Shown piece after piece: positions 32,276 to 41,838 of a stretch of 64,000 nt of DNA. The position numbers and the translations under genes were made by a program. A model generated the notes under the pieces. That model was given only the letters and a program-made list of their open reading frames with translations. It did not search any database and had not been told where the DNA came from. The DNA lies in the NCBI GenBank assembly GCA_902779875.1, contig CACZCX010000012.1:62001-126000 (forward strand), written 5' to 3'. Numbering within the stretch: the first letter of the stretch is position 1; each line of letters opens with the position of its first letter. This DNA is from an uncultured Bacteroidales bacterium. Its GTDB lineage: Bacteria; Bacteroidota; Bacteroidia; Bacteroidales; Bacteroidaceae.

Positions 32276-34456
32276 TTAGTTTCCCATCTCCGATATGAAC
32301 TTGATCCTTACCAGACGGATCTCCTCCTCCGAGTAGTCGTCGCCGAGCTCGTCGATGGCATCATCGATCGAATCGCTCTCCGACTCCCTGAAATACTCGT
32401 AGATATCCTCTGCGCGGTCATCGTCCATAACGCTTTCTATGAAATAGTCTATGTTAAGCTTGGTGCCTGAGTAGACGATTGCCTCAATCTCGGAGAGAAG
32501 CTCGTCAAAGTCAATGCCCTTGCTTATGGCTATGTCGTCAAGAGCCACCTTCATGTCAATGCTCTGGATGATGCTTACCTTGAGCTTTGACTTGTTGGCT
32601 ACGGTCCTTACCCTGAGATCCTCAGGACGCTCAATCTCATTCTCCTCAACATGACGTTTTATGAGGTCGATGAATTCCTGGCCGTAACGCTTGGCCTTGC
32701 CTGCGCCTACACCCGGGATGTTCTGGAGCTCGTCAATGGTTACCGGATAGGTGGTAGCCATGGCCTCGAGCGACGGATCCTGGAATATGACGTACGGCGG
32801 CAACTGCAGATGCTTGGAGAGTTTCTTGCGCAGGTCCTTGAGCATGGAGTAGAGCTCCGGGTCAACGGCGAACGAGCCGCCTCCCCTCATGGGTCCCTCC
32901 TGCTCCTCATCATCGAACTCCTTATCCTCAACGATCATGAATGACTTGGGATCCTTCATGAACTTGCGGCCCTCATCGGTTATCTTGAGCAGTCCGTAGT
33001 TCTCAACATCCTTCTTGATGTATCCGGCTATGAGAGCCTGACGTATAACGGCGTTCCAGGTTTTCTCCTCCTCATCGGAACCTGAACCGAACACCTCAAG
33101 GTCATCATGCATATGGTCGGTGATCTCCGATGTCTCCTTACCCAGAAGCATGTCTATGATGTAGTCAGCCTTGAAGTTCTCCTTGACGGCTGCGATACAC
33201 TCCAGGACAGCCTCCAGAAGCTGCTGTGCCTCCACCCTCTTCTTGGGGTTCAGGCAGTTGTCGCAGTTACCGCAGTTGTCCTCCTCATAGTTCTCACCGA
33301 AATAGTGGAGCAGCAGTTTGCGGCGGCATACTGACGACTCGCAGTAGGCGGTGGTCTCAGCCAGAAGCTGACGGCCTATATCCTGCTCGGCAAGGGGCTT
33401 GCCCTCAAGGAACTTCTCGAGTTTCTGGACATCCTTGCTGTTGTAGAATGCTATACACTGGCCCTCGCCTCCGTCACGGCCGGCGCGGCCTGTCTCCTGG
33501 TAGTAACCCTCCAGGCTCTTGGGAATGTCATAATGGATTACATAACGTACATCGGGCTTGTCTATACCCATGCCGAACGCTATGGTGGCCACGATCACGT
33601 CAATCTTCTCCATGATGAAGGCATCCTGCGTCTTGCTGCGTGCGGCTGCCTCCATACCGGCGTGATATGCCATGGCCGATATGTCATTGGCCTGAAGTAT
33701 CTCGGCTAGCTCCTCCACCTTCTTGCGTGAGAGGCAGTATATGATACCCGACTTGCCGGGATTGGCCTTAATGAACTTGATTATGTCCTTGTCTACGTTC
33801 TTGGTCTTGGGACGTACCTCGTAGTAGAGGTTGGGACGGTTGAACGATGACTTGAAATCCTTGGCGTCCTGGATGCCCAGGTTCTTCTTGATGTCGTCAC
33901 GCACCTTGTTGGTGGCTGTGGCGGTAAGGGCTATGATAGGAGCCAGGCCTATCTCCTTTACGATATCACGGATCTTGCGGTACTCAGGACGGAAGTCATG
34001 ACCCCACTCCGAGATACAGTGTGCTTCATCGATAGCGTAGAATGATATCTTGATCTTCTTGAGGAAATCAACGTTCTCCTCCTTGGTGAGTGACTCGGGA
34101 GCCACATATAGAAGTTTGGTCTTGCCTTCCAGGATATCGGCCTTGACAAGATCGATCGATGTCTTGTTGAGTGACGAGTTGATGAAATGTGCGATACCGT
34201 CCTCCTCTCCCAGGTTGCGCATAGCATCCACCTGATTCTTCATCAGCGCTATGAGCGGCGATATCACTATGGCTGTTCCGTCCATGACAAGGGCCGGGAG
34301 CTGGTAGCAGAGAGACTTGCCACCGCCTGTAGGCATAAGCACGAAAGTGTCATTGCCACCCAGCAGATTGCGGATGATTGCCTCCTGATCTCCCTTGAAA
34401 GTATCGAAGCCGAAATGGACTTTCAGGATTTCCTGCAGATTAACGTCTTTTGCCAT
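32276..34456 (-). CDS. recQ: ATP-dependent DNA helicase RecQ
   Basis: 726 aa. SF2 helicase motifs: I LMPTGGGKSLCYQLPAL, II YAIDEAHCISEWGHDFRPEY, III ALTATAT, VI QETGRAGRDG. RecQ-Ct zinc site: CRRKLLLHYFGENYEEDNCGNCDNC. HRDC domain near DLRKKLSKHLQLPPYVIFQD. A further ~90 residues after HRDC are acidic (DDDRAEDIYEYFRESESDSID). RecQ unwinds recombination and fork intermediates. Its own promoter has an inverted repeat in the spacer, suggesting regulation. It follows tig-clpP-clpX. Confidence 0.97.
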   Translation of the reverse strand: MAKDVNLQEILKVHFGFDTFKGDQEAIIRNLLGGNDTFVLMPTGGGKSLCYQLPALVMDGTAIVISPLIALMKNQVDAMRNLGEEDGIAHFINSSLNKTSIDLVKADILEGKTKLLYVAPESLTKEENVDFLKKIKISFYAIDEAHCISEWGHDFRPEYRKIRDIVKEIGLAPIIALTATATNKVRDDIKKNLGIQDAKDFKSSFNRPNLYYEVRPKTKNVDKDIIKFIKANPGKSGIIYCLSRKKVEELAEILQANDISAMAYHAGMEAAARSKTQDAFIMEKIDVIVATIAFGMGIDKPDVRYVIHYDIPKSLEGYYQETGRAGRDGGEGQCIAFYNSKDVQKLEKFLEGKPLAEQDIGRQLLAETTAYCESSVCRRKLLLHYFGENYEEDNCGNCDNCLNPKKRVEAQQLLEAVLECIAAVKENFKADYIIDMLLGKETSEITDHMHDDLEVFGSGSDEEEKTWNAVIRQALIAGYIKKDVENYGLLKITDEGRKFMKDPKSFMIVEDKEFDDEEQEGPMRGGGSFAVDPELYSMLKDLRKKLSKHLQLPPYVIFQDPSLEAMATTYPVTIDELQNIPGVGAGKAKRYGQEFIDLIKRHVEENEIERPEDLRVRTVANKSKLKVSIIQSIDMKVALDDIAISKGIDFDELLSEIEAIVYSGTKLNIDYFIESVMDDDRAEDIYEYFRESESDSIDDAIDELGDDYSEEEIRLVRIKFISEMGN

Positions 34457-34501
34457 AAAAACAAATAAAAAACATCTAGTCTATCCGTTGAGGATAGAAA
34501 A

Positions 34502-34534
34502 CAAAGTTAAGTACAAGTATTTTATACTTGCAAA
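34502..34534 (-). promoter_or_regulatory. recQ promoter with inverted repeat in the spacer
   Basis: TTTG (34531-34534, minus) and TAACTTTG (34502-34509) are 21 bases apart. The spacer is exactly filled by CAAGTAT-TTT-ATACTTG (34514-34530). A second palindrome with the same AAGTAT half-site, AATACTTAAGTATT, is at 34559-34572. This looks like an operator for an unidentified repressor or activator. Confidence 0.6.
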
Positions 34535-34586
34535 CTTTTTGACAAAAAATAATCAAATAATACTTAAGTATTAAAACCTCGTGCGG

Positions 34587-35816
34587 TCATGCATTCTCGA
34601 ACACCGCACCGTCAGCCTTCTCAAGCTGAGTCTTGGCATAATCCAGAGTTACAGTGTAGCTCTTGCTGCCCGATGAAGGGATCTCGTACATGGCATCGAT
34701 CATGATGGTCTCAACTATGGAGCGCAGGCCACGGGCGCCGAGTTTGAACTCGATTGCCTTGTCTACGATGAAATCCAGGACCTCGGGCTGGAAAGTCAGG
34801 TCAACGCCATCCAGTTTGAATATCTTGATATACTGGCGGACTATTGAATTCTTGGGTTCGGTAAGTATGTTGCGGAGTGCGTCACGGTCCAGGGGCTGCA
34901 GGCTGGTCACAACCGGCAGACGGCCTATGATCTCAGGTATGAGTCCGAATGACTTGAGGTCCTGAGGCGAGACATACTTCATGAGATTGTTGAGGTCGAC
35001 CTTGCTGCGCTGCTCCACGGAGTCAAAGCCCACCACCTGGGTGTTTAGACGGTTCGCTATCTTTCGCTCTATTCCGTCAAACGCACCGCCGCAGATGAAC
35101 AGTATGTTCTTGGTGTCCACCTGGATGAACTTCTGCTCGGGATGCTTGCGTCCGCCCTGAGGGGGAACGTTCACCACGGAGCCTTCAAGGAGCTTGAGCA
35201 GGCCCTGCTGAACGCCCTCGCCGCTCACGTCACGTGTAATGGAGGGGTTGTCGCTCTTACGGGCTATCTTGTCAATCTCGTCAATGAATACTATACCGCG
35301 TTCAGCTGCCGCAACATCGTAATCGGCCACCTGGAGAAGTCGTGAGAGTATGCTCTCCACATCCTCGCCCACGTAACCGGCCTCGGTGAGGACAGTAGCA
35401 TCGACTATTGTGAAAGGAACCTTGAGCAGACGGGCTATGGTCTTGGCAAGCAGTGTCTTGCCGGTACCTGTAGCACCAACCAGGATGATGTTGCTCTTCT
35501 CTATGTCGACATCATCGGTCTCAGGCTGTGTGATTCTCTTGTAATGGTTGTAGACAGCTACTGAAAGGTAACGTTTGGCGGCATCCTGACCTATCACGTA
35601 GTCATCAAGGAACTTCTTGATCTCCTTGGGTTTAGGCACGGAATCCATTGTGAATGACGGTTTCTCGCCACTCTGTTTGGCATCGCGGACAATCTCAGCC
35701 GCACGCTCCACACACTCATTGCAGATGCAGCCGTCGATACCGGTGATGAGGAATCCCACCTCCTTGTCCGTACGTCCGCAGAAACTGCAGCTCCTACCTT
35801 TCTTGCTTACTGCCAT
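34587..35816 (-). CDS. clpX: ATP-dependent Clp protease ATPase subunit ClpX
   Basis: 409 aa. N-terminal zinc-binding domain [15 protein letters not shown] and CICNEC (four Cys), Walker [14 protein letters not shown], Walker [10 protein letters not shown], sensor 2 and the IGF-type loop for ClpP docking near [13 protein letters not shown]. ClpX unfolds tagged substrates and feeds ClpP. Its start codon directly abuts the clpP stop, so the two are translationally linked. Confidence 0.98.
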   Translation of the reverse strand: MAVSKKGRSCSFCGRTDKEVGFLITGIDGCICNECVERAAEIVRDAKQSGEKPSFTMDSVPKPKEIKKFLDDYVIGQDAAKRYLSVAVYNHYKRITQPETDDVDIEKSNIILVGATGTGKTLLAKTIARLLKVPFTIVDATVLTEAGYVGEDVESILSRLLQVADYDVAAAERGIVFIDEIDKIARKSDNPSITRDVSGEGVQQGLLKLLEGSVVNVPPQGGRKHPEQKFIQVDTKNILFICGGAFDGIERKIANRLNTQVVGFDSVEQRSKVDLNNLMKYVSPQDLKSFGLIPEIIGRLPVVTSLQPLDRDALRNILTEPKNSIVRQYIKIFKLDGVDLTFQPEVLDFIVDKAIEFKLGARGLRSIVETIMIDAMYEIPSSGSKSYTVTLDYAKTQLEKADGAVFENA

Positions 35817-36482
35817 TTACTTGCGTTTCTCCAATACCTGATCAATCATTCCATACTCCTTAGCCTCCTGAGCCGTCATCCAGTAGTCACGGTCGCTGTC
35901 GGCCCACACCTTGTCAAAGGGAGTATGTGAGTGATCGGATATGATAGTGTAAAGTTCTTTCTTCATTTTCTGGATCTCGCGCGCGGTGATCTCGATATCA
36001 CTTGCCTGACCCTGAACACCACCCAGAGGCTGGTGTATCATGACGCGGCTGTGAGGCAGAGCGGAACGTTTGCCCTCCTGACCGGCAACCAGCAGGACGG
36101 CGGCCATGCTGGCAGCCATGCCTGTGCAGATGGTGGCGACAGGACTGGAAACGAACTGCATTGTATCATAAATTCCCAAACCGGCGGTTACGCTGCCGCC
36201 GGGGGAATTCAGATAGATCGATATCTCCTTGGTTGAGTCAACCGAGTCCAGATAGAGCAACTGGGCCTGGATGGTGTTGGCTGTATAGTCGCTGATCTCC
36301 GTACCCAGGAATATGATGCGATCCATCATGAGACGCGAGAACACGTCCATCTGAGTGACGTTAAGCTGACGCTCCTCAAGGATATAAGGGTTCAGATACT
36401 GGGATTCTGCCTTGATGACATCATCCAAAGTCTGGCTGTTCATTCCAAGATGCCTTACAGCGTATTTACGGAAATCATCCAT
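35817..36482 (-). CDS. clpP: ATP-dependent Clp protease proteolytic subunit
   Basis: 221 aa serine protease. Catalytic Ser125 in CTGMAASMAAVLL, His150 in SRVMIHQPLGGVQGQASDI, and an Asp in the region following MKKELYTIISDHS. The oxyanion strand LNSPGGSVTAGL is present. Some 25 extra residues precede the core compared with E. coli ClpP, usual for Bacteroidota. It lies between tig (42 bases) and clpX (0 bases). Confidence 0.98.
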   Translation of the reverse strand: MDDFRKYAVRHLGMNSQTLDDVIKAESQYLNPYILEERQLNVTQMDVFSRLMMDRIIFLGTEISDYTANTIQAQLLYLDSVDSTKEISIYLNSPGGSVTAGLGIYDTMQFVSSPVATICTGMAASMAAVLLVAGQEGKRSALPHSRVMIHQPLGGVQGQASDIEITAREIQKMKKELYTIISDHSHTPFDKVWADSDRDYWMTAQEAKEYGMIDQVLEKRK

Positions 36483-36524
36483 AGCCCGTTGTTATTTGAA
36501 GTTAGACTCAAAAGTGCTTATCTC

Positions 36525-37916
36525 TTATTTCTTGGTGCTCTTCTTGGCCTTGGGAGCAGCCTCGGCAGCAGGCTCGAACAGCTTGTTGAACTCGTCAACG
36601 GTAACCTTCTTGTTCTTGAGCTTTACTACGCCCTTGACTGCGGCTGAGAGCTTGGACTCGATGGCGCGGTTTACAAGACCGTCAACAGTCTCACGCTTCT
36701 TGAGCATCTCCTTTGAGTAGTTGTCAAGCAGCTCGTCGGGGATGTTCATCATACCGTACTGGGCGAACTGAGCGCGTGTAGCCTCACGTGCCATAGCGGT
36801 GATATCGGCCTCCTCAACCTTGATTGAGAACTTCTCAACCAGCTTCTCCTGGATAAGATGCCAGGTCAGCTCGTCAAGGCTGCGACGGAATGTCTCCTCG
36901 TCCTGCTCTGCATCGGGCTTGTTAGCCTTCATGATACGCTTGAGCAGATCCTCGGCATACTCCAGCTTGCCAACCTTCTCCATCATATATGTACGTACGT
37001 CGAGCAGGAACTTGTAGTCGCTGTCGGGTACGAAACTCTTGGCGAGTGACTCCTCAACCTTGGCGCGGAAACCGGCCTCGTCCTTAACGGCATCCTTGCC
37101 GAATACATGATCGAACACCTCCTGGTTGAGCTCGCTCTCTACGAAACGTGTGATATCCTGAACTGTGAGTTGGAAGTCAGCGTCAATACCCTCAACCTCC
37201 TCTTTCTTCTTGTTAAGGAGTGATGAGATCTCGATGGCGTTGCCCTCGTAAGCCTTGGCGGGGTTGAATACGATTACAGAACCCTTCTTGGCCTTACTGA
37301 AGAGCTTCTTCTGAGCAGCATCCTTCATGTATGAAGGCATCAGTGTGGCGCCCTCTACTACGATACCGCCCTCCTTGACTGAACCGTCCAGGTTGAGCTC
37401 TACGAGCTGACCCTTTACCATGTCGTTCTCCTTATAGCTATCCACCTGCTCGTACTTGCCGGCCTGCTGGGTGTAAGCCTTGACCTGGTTGTTGACCATC
37501 TCCTCGGTCACCTTGATCTCGTAGTATGTGATGGCATCGTCCTTGCCGATCTCTGCCTCGAACTGAGGAGCAAGAGCAATGTCAAAATAGAATGTCTGAT
37601 CGTCATCGTCCAGGCTCATGCCAGCCTCCTTCTCCTCGTTGGGGAGGGGCTCACCGAGCATATCGATCTTGTTGTCCTTGATGTAGCTGAATACCTTCTC
37701 CTGAAGCAGCTTGTTGATCTCATCGGCCTTGATTGACTTGCCGTACATCTTCTGAACAAGTGCCATAGGAACCATTCCCGGACGGAAACCCGGCATGTTC
37801 ACTTTCTTCTTGGCATCCTTAAGTGCCTTGTCTACATTCTCCTGATAATCAGCTTTCACCATGCTGACGGTAAGAAGGCCCTGTACCTTGCTTACATTCT
37901 CAAACTTTACGTTCAT
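36525..37916 (-). CDS. tig: trigger factor
   Basis: 463 aa ribosome-associated chaperone and PPIase. The N-terminal ribosome-binding part contains MPGFRPGMVPMALVQKMYG (variant of the GFRxGxxP signature). The central FKBP-type domain is short and divergent, as usual in Bacteroidota, and the C-terminal helical arms run from about residue 265. The tail is Ala/Lys rich (PAAEAAPKAKKSTKK). First gene of tig-clpP-clpX, with a TAATTTTG box 47 bases upstream. Confidence 0.95.
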   Translation of the reverse strand: MNVKFENVSKVQGLLTVSMVKADYQENVDKALKDAKKKVNMPGFRPGMVPMALVQKMYGKSIKADEINKLLQEKVFSYIKDNKIDMLGEPLPNEEKEAGMSLDDDDQTFYFDIALAPQFEAEIGKDDAITYYEIKVTEEMVNNQVKAYTQQAGKYEQVDSYKENDMVKGQLVELNLDGSVKEGGIVVEGATLMPSYMKDAAQKKLFSKAKKGSVIVFNPAKAYEGNAIEISSLLNKKKEEVEGIDADFQLTVQDITRFVESELNQEVFDHVFGKDAVKDEAGFRAKVEESLAKSFVPDSDYKFLLDVRTYMMEKVGKLEYAEDLLKRIMKANKPDAEQDEETFRRSLDELTWHLIQEKLVEKFSIKVEEADITAMAREATRAQFAQYGMMNIPDELLDNYSKEMLKKRETVDGLVNRAIESKLSAAVKGVVKLKNKKVTVDEFNKLFEPAAEAAPKAKKSTKK

Positions 37917-37962
37917 TCTGCAATTATAATTGTCTGTTTATTTGCCTTTTTTAATTAGGGTG

Positions 37963-37970
37963 CAAAATTA
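37963..37970 (-). promoter_or_regulatory. -7 promoter box of tig-clpP-clpX
   Basis: TAATTTTG on the minus strand matches TAnnTTTG; no TTTG at the ideal distance. Confidence 0.55.
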
Positions 37971-38052
37971 CTGCAAATCCTACAAATAGTGAAAATTTTG
38001 AGGAATTTTAGCAATCACTCGCTGGCTTTGGCTCGGTTGGAAGAAGCTGACT

Positions 38053-38129
38053 AGGGGACGGTTCTTTTTGTGTCGGGAAATATTTCCATATATGTCAAGT
38101 CCGGCACGACACAAAAAGAACCGTCCCCT
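38053..38129. repeat. REP-like inverted repeat, GGGACGGTTC family, locus 4
   Basis: Perfect 23-bp arms 38053-38075 and 38107-38129 (AGGGGACGGTTCTTTTTGTG...). An outer 8-bp pair CGCTGGCT/AGCCAGCG (about 38020-38027 and 38137-38144) surrounds it. Unlike the other loci it lies between divergent genes (tig, lptB), just upstream of the lptB promoter. Confidence 0.9.
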
Positions 38130-38144
38130 TCAAGCTAGCCAGCG

Positions 38145-38175
38145 TTGTCAATGTTAGCATTTTATGCTATCTTTG
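38145..38175 (+). promoter_or_regulatory. promoter of lptB, near-leaderless
   Basis: TTG at 38145-38147, a 20-base spacer, TATCTTTG at 38168-38175. The ATG follows 7 bases later at 38183. Confidence 0.6.
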
Positions 38176-38182
38176 CGACGTT

Positions 38183-38843
38183 ATGGAAGAAAACACCGAC
38201 CACAAGATGGTCTTGAGGACTGAGAACCTGGTAAAACGCTACGGCAAGCGCACCGTGGTCAATCAGGTGTCGTTCGATGTCAAGCAGGGCGAGATTGTAG
38301 GTCTGCTTGGACCGAACGGAGCCGGCAAGACCACTTCATTCTATATGACCACAGGCCTTATAACTCCCAATGAAGGCCACATATACCTGGATGACCAGGA
38401 GATCACCGATTTCCCCGTGTACAAGCGTGCACGCGCCGGCGTGGGCTATCTGGCCCAGGAGGCGAGCGTGTTCCGCAAGATGAGCGTGGAGGACAACATA
38501 GCATCGGTCCTGGAGCTCACCGGCAAACCGTACGGAGATAGCCCGATGCCTTGCCATCGAGCCCAAGTTCATAATGCTGGACGAGCCGTTCGCAGGCGTG
38601 GACCCCATTGCCGTGGAGGATATCCAGCAGATTGTATGGAAACTCAAGGACCGCAATATAGGAATCCTCATCACAGACCATAACGTACACGAGACACTCA
38701 GCATTACGGACCGCGCCTACCTTCTGTTTGAGGGACGCATCCTGTTCCAGGGTACACCTGAGGAGCTGGCTGTCAACCCTATAGTAAGGGAGAAATACCT
38801 CAGCCAGAGTTTCGAACTCAAAAAGAAAAACTTCCAGAAGTAA
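38183..38843 (+). pseudogene. lptB: LPS export ABC transporter ATPase, internal out-of-frame deletion
   Basis: The first frame (38183 on) reads a normal LptB N-terminus with Walker [18 protein letters not shown] and the Q-loop region [21 protein letters not shown], then leaves frame after ELTGKPYG near 38530. The rest continues in another frame: [21 protein letters not shown], then [21 protein letters not shown] to the TAA at 38843. About 35-38 residues, including the LSGGE signature, are missing. The join lies in CCGTACGGAG (38528-38537), a likely microhomology. LptB powers LPS extraction and is normally essential, so this is either an assembly/sequencing error or there is another copy. Confidence 0.85.
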
Positions 38844-40493
38844 ATGAGAGTATCAAGACACATACTGGTTCTGCTGGTTTGTCTTCTTTCATTTTCCACG
38901 AGTATGGCAATTCAGCGCCGTAGGGATCCGGCAAACCCTACTCCCGCATACATACTCCCTTATGACAGCTATGCCTCCGGTCCGGAGGCATCGGTCTCCA
39001 GGCGGATAATGACACGTGCCGCCATGGCATCGGGCTCATACTCGACCGGCAGGGTCCCCACCACCGGAGATGTTGAGATTCCGGTGATACTGGTTGACTT
39101 TCCCGATGTCAAGTTCTCCATATCCGATACGCTCAAACTCATTGAGACTTTCGACAAAATTCTTAACGGACCGGTTGACAAAGACAGGGAACCGTTCACA
39201 TATAAGGACTGCGTAATCTATCCGCCCACAGGGAGTGTAGCCGAATATTTCAGGGACCAGTCATACGGCAGGTACAGACCCTCATTCAAGATAACCGGCC
39301 CTGTCCACCCCTCCAGGAATATGGAGAACTACGGCCGCGGAAGCGAGAGCAACGTGCTTAACCTGGTACGTGAGGCATGCGACTCCGTGATGAGCCGTGG
39401 ACTGGCAGACCTGACCCGTTATGTGGAGAACGACAGTCTCAAGCAGCTTCTGATCATATACGCCGGCCAGGGTGAGAACTATCCGGGCTCAGACCCACGC
39501 CTGATATGGCCCCATTACAACACCCTGACATTAAGTTACATAAGCTCCTCCCTCTTTTCCCATGGTATAAAGAGCATAACATACGCCTGCTCCAATGAAC
39601 TGTTCTGGGACAGTGACACCATAATTGACGGCATTGGCGTCATCTGCCACGAGTTCTCCCATATATTGGGGCTTCAGGACTATTATGATACCTACAATTA
39701 CTCCGGAGCAGAGATCAATTCGGCCATGGGTTACTGGAGCCTGATGGACTACGGCTCCTATGAGAACGAGGGATTCTCACCCGTAGGATACTCCGCCTTT
39801 GACAAGTTCTCACTGGGTTGGCTTGACCTGGAGGAGATCGACGCCCCCGCAGATTATACTCTCCATGAGATAGGTACGGAGCCCGATCCCGCCAACGGCG
39901 TACACACGGCATACCGTCTGAGCACTCCCTATGACAACATCTACTTCATAATGGAGAACCGCCAGAAAACCGGATGGTACCGCTACAGCGCAACCGAGGG
40001 TATGCTGGTGACAGCCGTCAACTACAACGCCTCCAACTGGAACAACAACACCATAAACGTCTCCACAAAGCGCCTTTACTCGGTCAATGCCGATAACGAC
40101 AACAACAGGAAAACCAATGCAGGCGACCTGTTCCCTTACGGAGATGAGGACAGTCTGACAACAGCCGGCTCGCCCAGCCTGTCAATCGACGGCACAGTCC
40201 CCTATTACTCCCTCTACGGGATACGCAACCAAAACGGACTGGTAACATTCACCGCGAGCAGCAAGATGCCCACCAGGGTACAGGAGAATGCGGATTCGGA
40301 TGTTGAGATAAACATCAATGACGGAGTGCTGACCGTGAGTGCGCCTTGCGGGAGCAGGCTTTCGGTTCATGACCTGTCGGGCCACGCCATACTTGAGACG
40401 GTCATGACGGAACCCACATTCCAGACCGTCCTGCCGGAACACGGCGTCTGGCTTATAAAGTGCGGTAACAAGACAAGAAAAGTGAGGAACTGA
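38844..40493 (+). CDS. secreted M6-type metalloprotease with T9SS-like tail
   Basis: 549 aa, ATG directly after the lptB stop. Signal peptide to about residue 22. Zinc motif HEFSH at 269-273, followed by ILGLQDYYD, with SLMDYGSYENEGFSPVGYSAFDKFSLGW typical of the M6 (immune inhibitor A-like) peptidases. The C-terminal ~75 residues (NDGVLTVSAPCGSRLSVHDL..., ending HGVWLIKCGNKTRKVRN) resemble type A sorting domains of the type IX secretion system. Together with porQ at 49.5 kb this suggests secretion by T9SS. Substrate unknown. Confidence 0.85.
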   Translation: MRVSRHILVLLVCLLSFSTSMAIQRRRDPANPTPAYILPYDSYASGPEASVSRRIMTRAAMASGSYSTGRVPTTGDVEIPVILVDFPDVKFSISDTLKLIETFDKILNGPVDKDREPFTYKDCVIYPPTGSVAEYFRDQSYGRYRPSFKITGPVHPSRNMENYGRGSESNVLNLVREACDSVMSRGLADLTRYVENDSLKQLLIIYAGQGENYPGSDPRLIWPHYNTLTLSYISSSLFSHGIKSITYACSNELFWDSDTIIDGIGVICHEFSHILGLQDYYDTYNYSGAEINSAMGYWSLMDYGSYENEGFSPVGYSAFDKFSLGWLDLEEIDAPADYTLHEIGTEPDPANGVHTAYRLSTPYDNIYFIMENRQKTGWYRYSATEGMLVTAVNYNASNWNNNTINVSTKRLYSVNADNDNNRKTNAGDLFPYGDEDSLTTAGSPSLSIDGTVPYYSLYGIRNQNGLVTFTASSKMPTRVQENADSDVEININDGVLTVSAPCGSRLSVHDLSGHAILETVMTEPTFQTVLPEHGVWLIKCGNKTRKVRN

Positions 40494-40505
40494 GCCTCAC
40501 TTTAT

Positions 40506-41819
40506 TTATTTCTGACGGATAAAGACATTGATCGGAGTACCGCTGAAATCCCATTTCTCACGTATCTTGTTCTCAAGGAAACGCTTGTAGGGTTCCTTTA
40601 CGTACTGCGGCAGGTTGGCAAAGAACACGAATGACGGAATCTGCGGACCCTGCAGCTGTGTGCAGTACTTGATCTTGATGTACTTGCCCTTGGTCGATGG
40701 AGGCGGATAGGACTCAATGAGCGGGAGCATCTCGGCATTCAGCTTGCCGGTCGATACACGCGCGGTCTTATGCTTGTACACATCCTTGGCGCACTCCAGC
40801 ACCTTGAGTATGCGCTGTTTCTCTATGGCCGATGTGAACACGATCGGGAAATCGGTGAAGGGAGCCAGACGTGAGCGTATGGCATCCTCATAGTTCTGCA
40901 TGACCTTGGCGGAGCGGTCCTCGATGAGGTCCCATTTGTTCACCACCACGACAAGTCCCTTCTGGTTCTTTACTATCAGGGAGACTATGTTCATATCCTG
41001 GCTCTCGATGCCGCGGGTGGCATCAAGCATGAGCACGCAGACATCGCTGTTCTCTATGGCACGGATGGAGCGCATCACGGAGTAGAACTCCAGATCCTCC
41101 TCAACCTTGCTTTTCTTGCGGATGCCGGCGGTATCGACCAGATAGAAGTCAAAGCCGAACTTAGTGTATCGGGTGTAGACGGAGTCACGTGTGGTGCCTG
41201 CAATGTCAGTCACTATGTTACGGTCCTCGCCTATGAATGCATTCACTATTGAGCTCTTGCCTACGTTAGGACGGCCTACCACGGCAAAACGGGGTATATC
41301 CTCCTCGGCCACTCCGTCGGCATCGGCGGGCAGCTTGCTTACCACGGCATCCAGCAGGTCACCGGTACCGCTGCCGTTGGCGGCAGAGATGCTGATGGGA
41401 TCGCCCAGACCCAGACGGTAGAACTCGGCAGCGGCGTACTGCAGGTCAAAGGTATCCATCTTGTTGGTCACCAGCAGGACCGGAGTCTTGGAGCGGCGCA
41501 GGATTGCAGCCACCTCGTCATCCAGGTCGGTGACGCCGTTCTTGATATCAACCAGGAACAGGATAAGGTCAGCCTCGTCAATGGCTATCTTCACCTGCTT
41601 GCGGATCTCATCCTCAAACACGTCATCAGAGTTTACCACCCATCCTCCTGTATCCACTACGGAGAACACGCGCTCACCCCACTCGCACTTGCCGTACTGG
41701 CGGTCACGGGTGGTGCCTGCCTCATCGTCCACAATGGCCTGACGGGTCTGTGTGAGACGGTTGAACAGTGTTGATTTGCCTACATTCGGGCGGCCTACTA
41801 TTGCTACCAGGTTGCTCAT
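40506..41819 (-). CDS. der: ribosome biogenesis GTPase Der (EngA)
   Basis: 437 aa with two tandem GTPase domains: G1 [12 protein letters not shown] at residue 8 and [12 protein letters not shown] at about 184; G3 DTGG and DTAG; G4 TNKMD and NKWD. A C-terminal KH-like domain follows. It acts in 50S subunit assembly. It lies 19 bases after era on the same strand; the two form an assembly-GTPase pair. Confidence 0.98.
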   Translation of the reverse strand: MSNLVAIVGRPNVGKSTLFNRLTQTRQAIVDDEAGTTRDRQYGKCEWGERVFSVVDTGGWVVNSDDVFEDEIRKQVKIAIDEADLILFLVDIKNGVTDLDDEVAAILRRSKTPVLLVTNKMDTFDLQYAAAEFYRLGLGDPISISAANGSGTGDLLDAVVSKLPADADGVAEEDIPRFAVVGRPNVGKSSIVNAFIGEDRNIVTDIAGTTRDSVYTRYTKFGFDFYLVDTAGIRKKSKVEEDLEFYSVMRSIRAIENSDVCVLMLDATRGIESQDMNIVSLIVKNQKGLVVVVNKWDLIEDRSAKVMQNYEDAIRSRLAPFTDFPIVFTSAIEKQRILKVLECAKDVYKHKTARVSTGKLNAEMLPLIESYPPPSTKGKYIKIKYCTQLQGPQIPSFVFFANLPQYVKEPYKRFLENKIREKWDFSGTPINVFIRQK

Positions 41820-41838
41820 ATGATGTCAGATTATGCGG

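Noticed and set aside
38183..38843. Programmed frameshift in lptB
   Set aside because: There is no slippery site or pseudoknot at the join, and the ABC signature region is physically missing, so frameshifting could not restore the protein.
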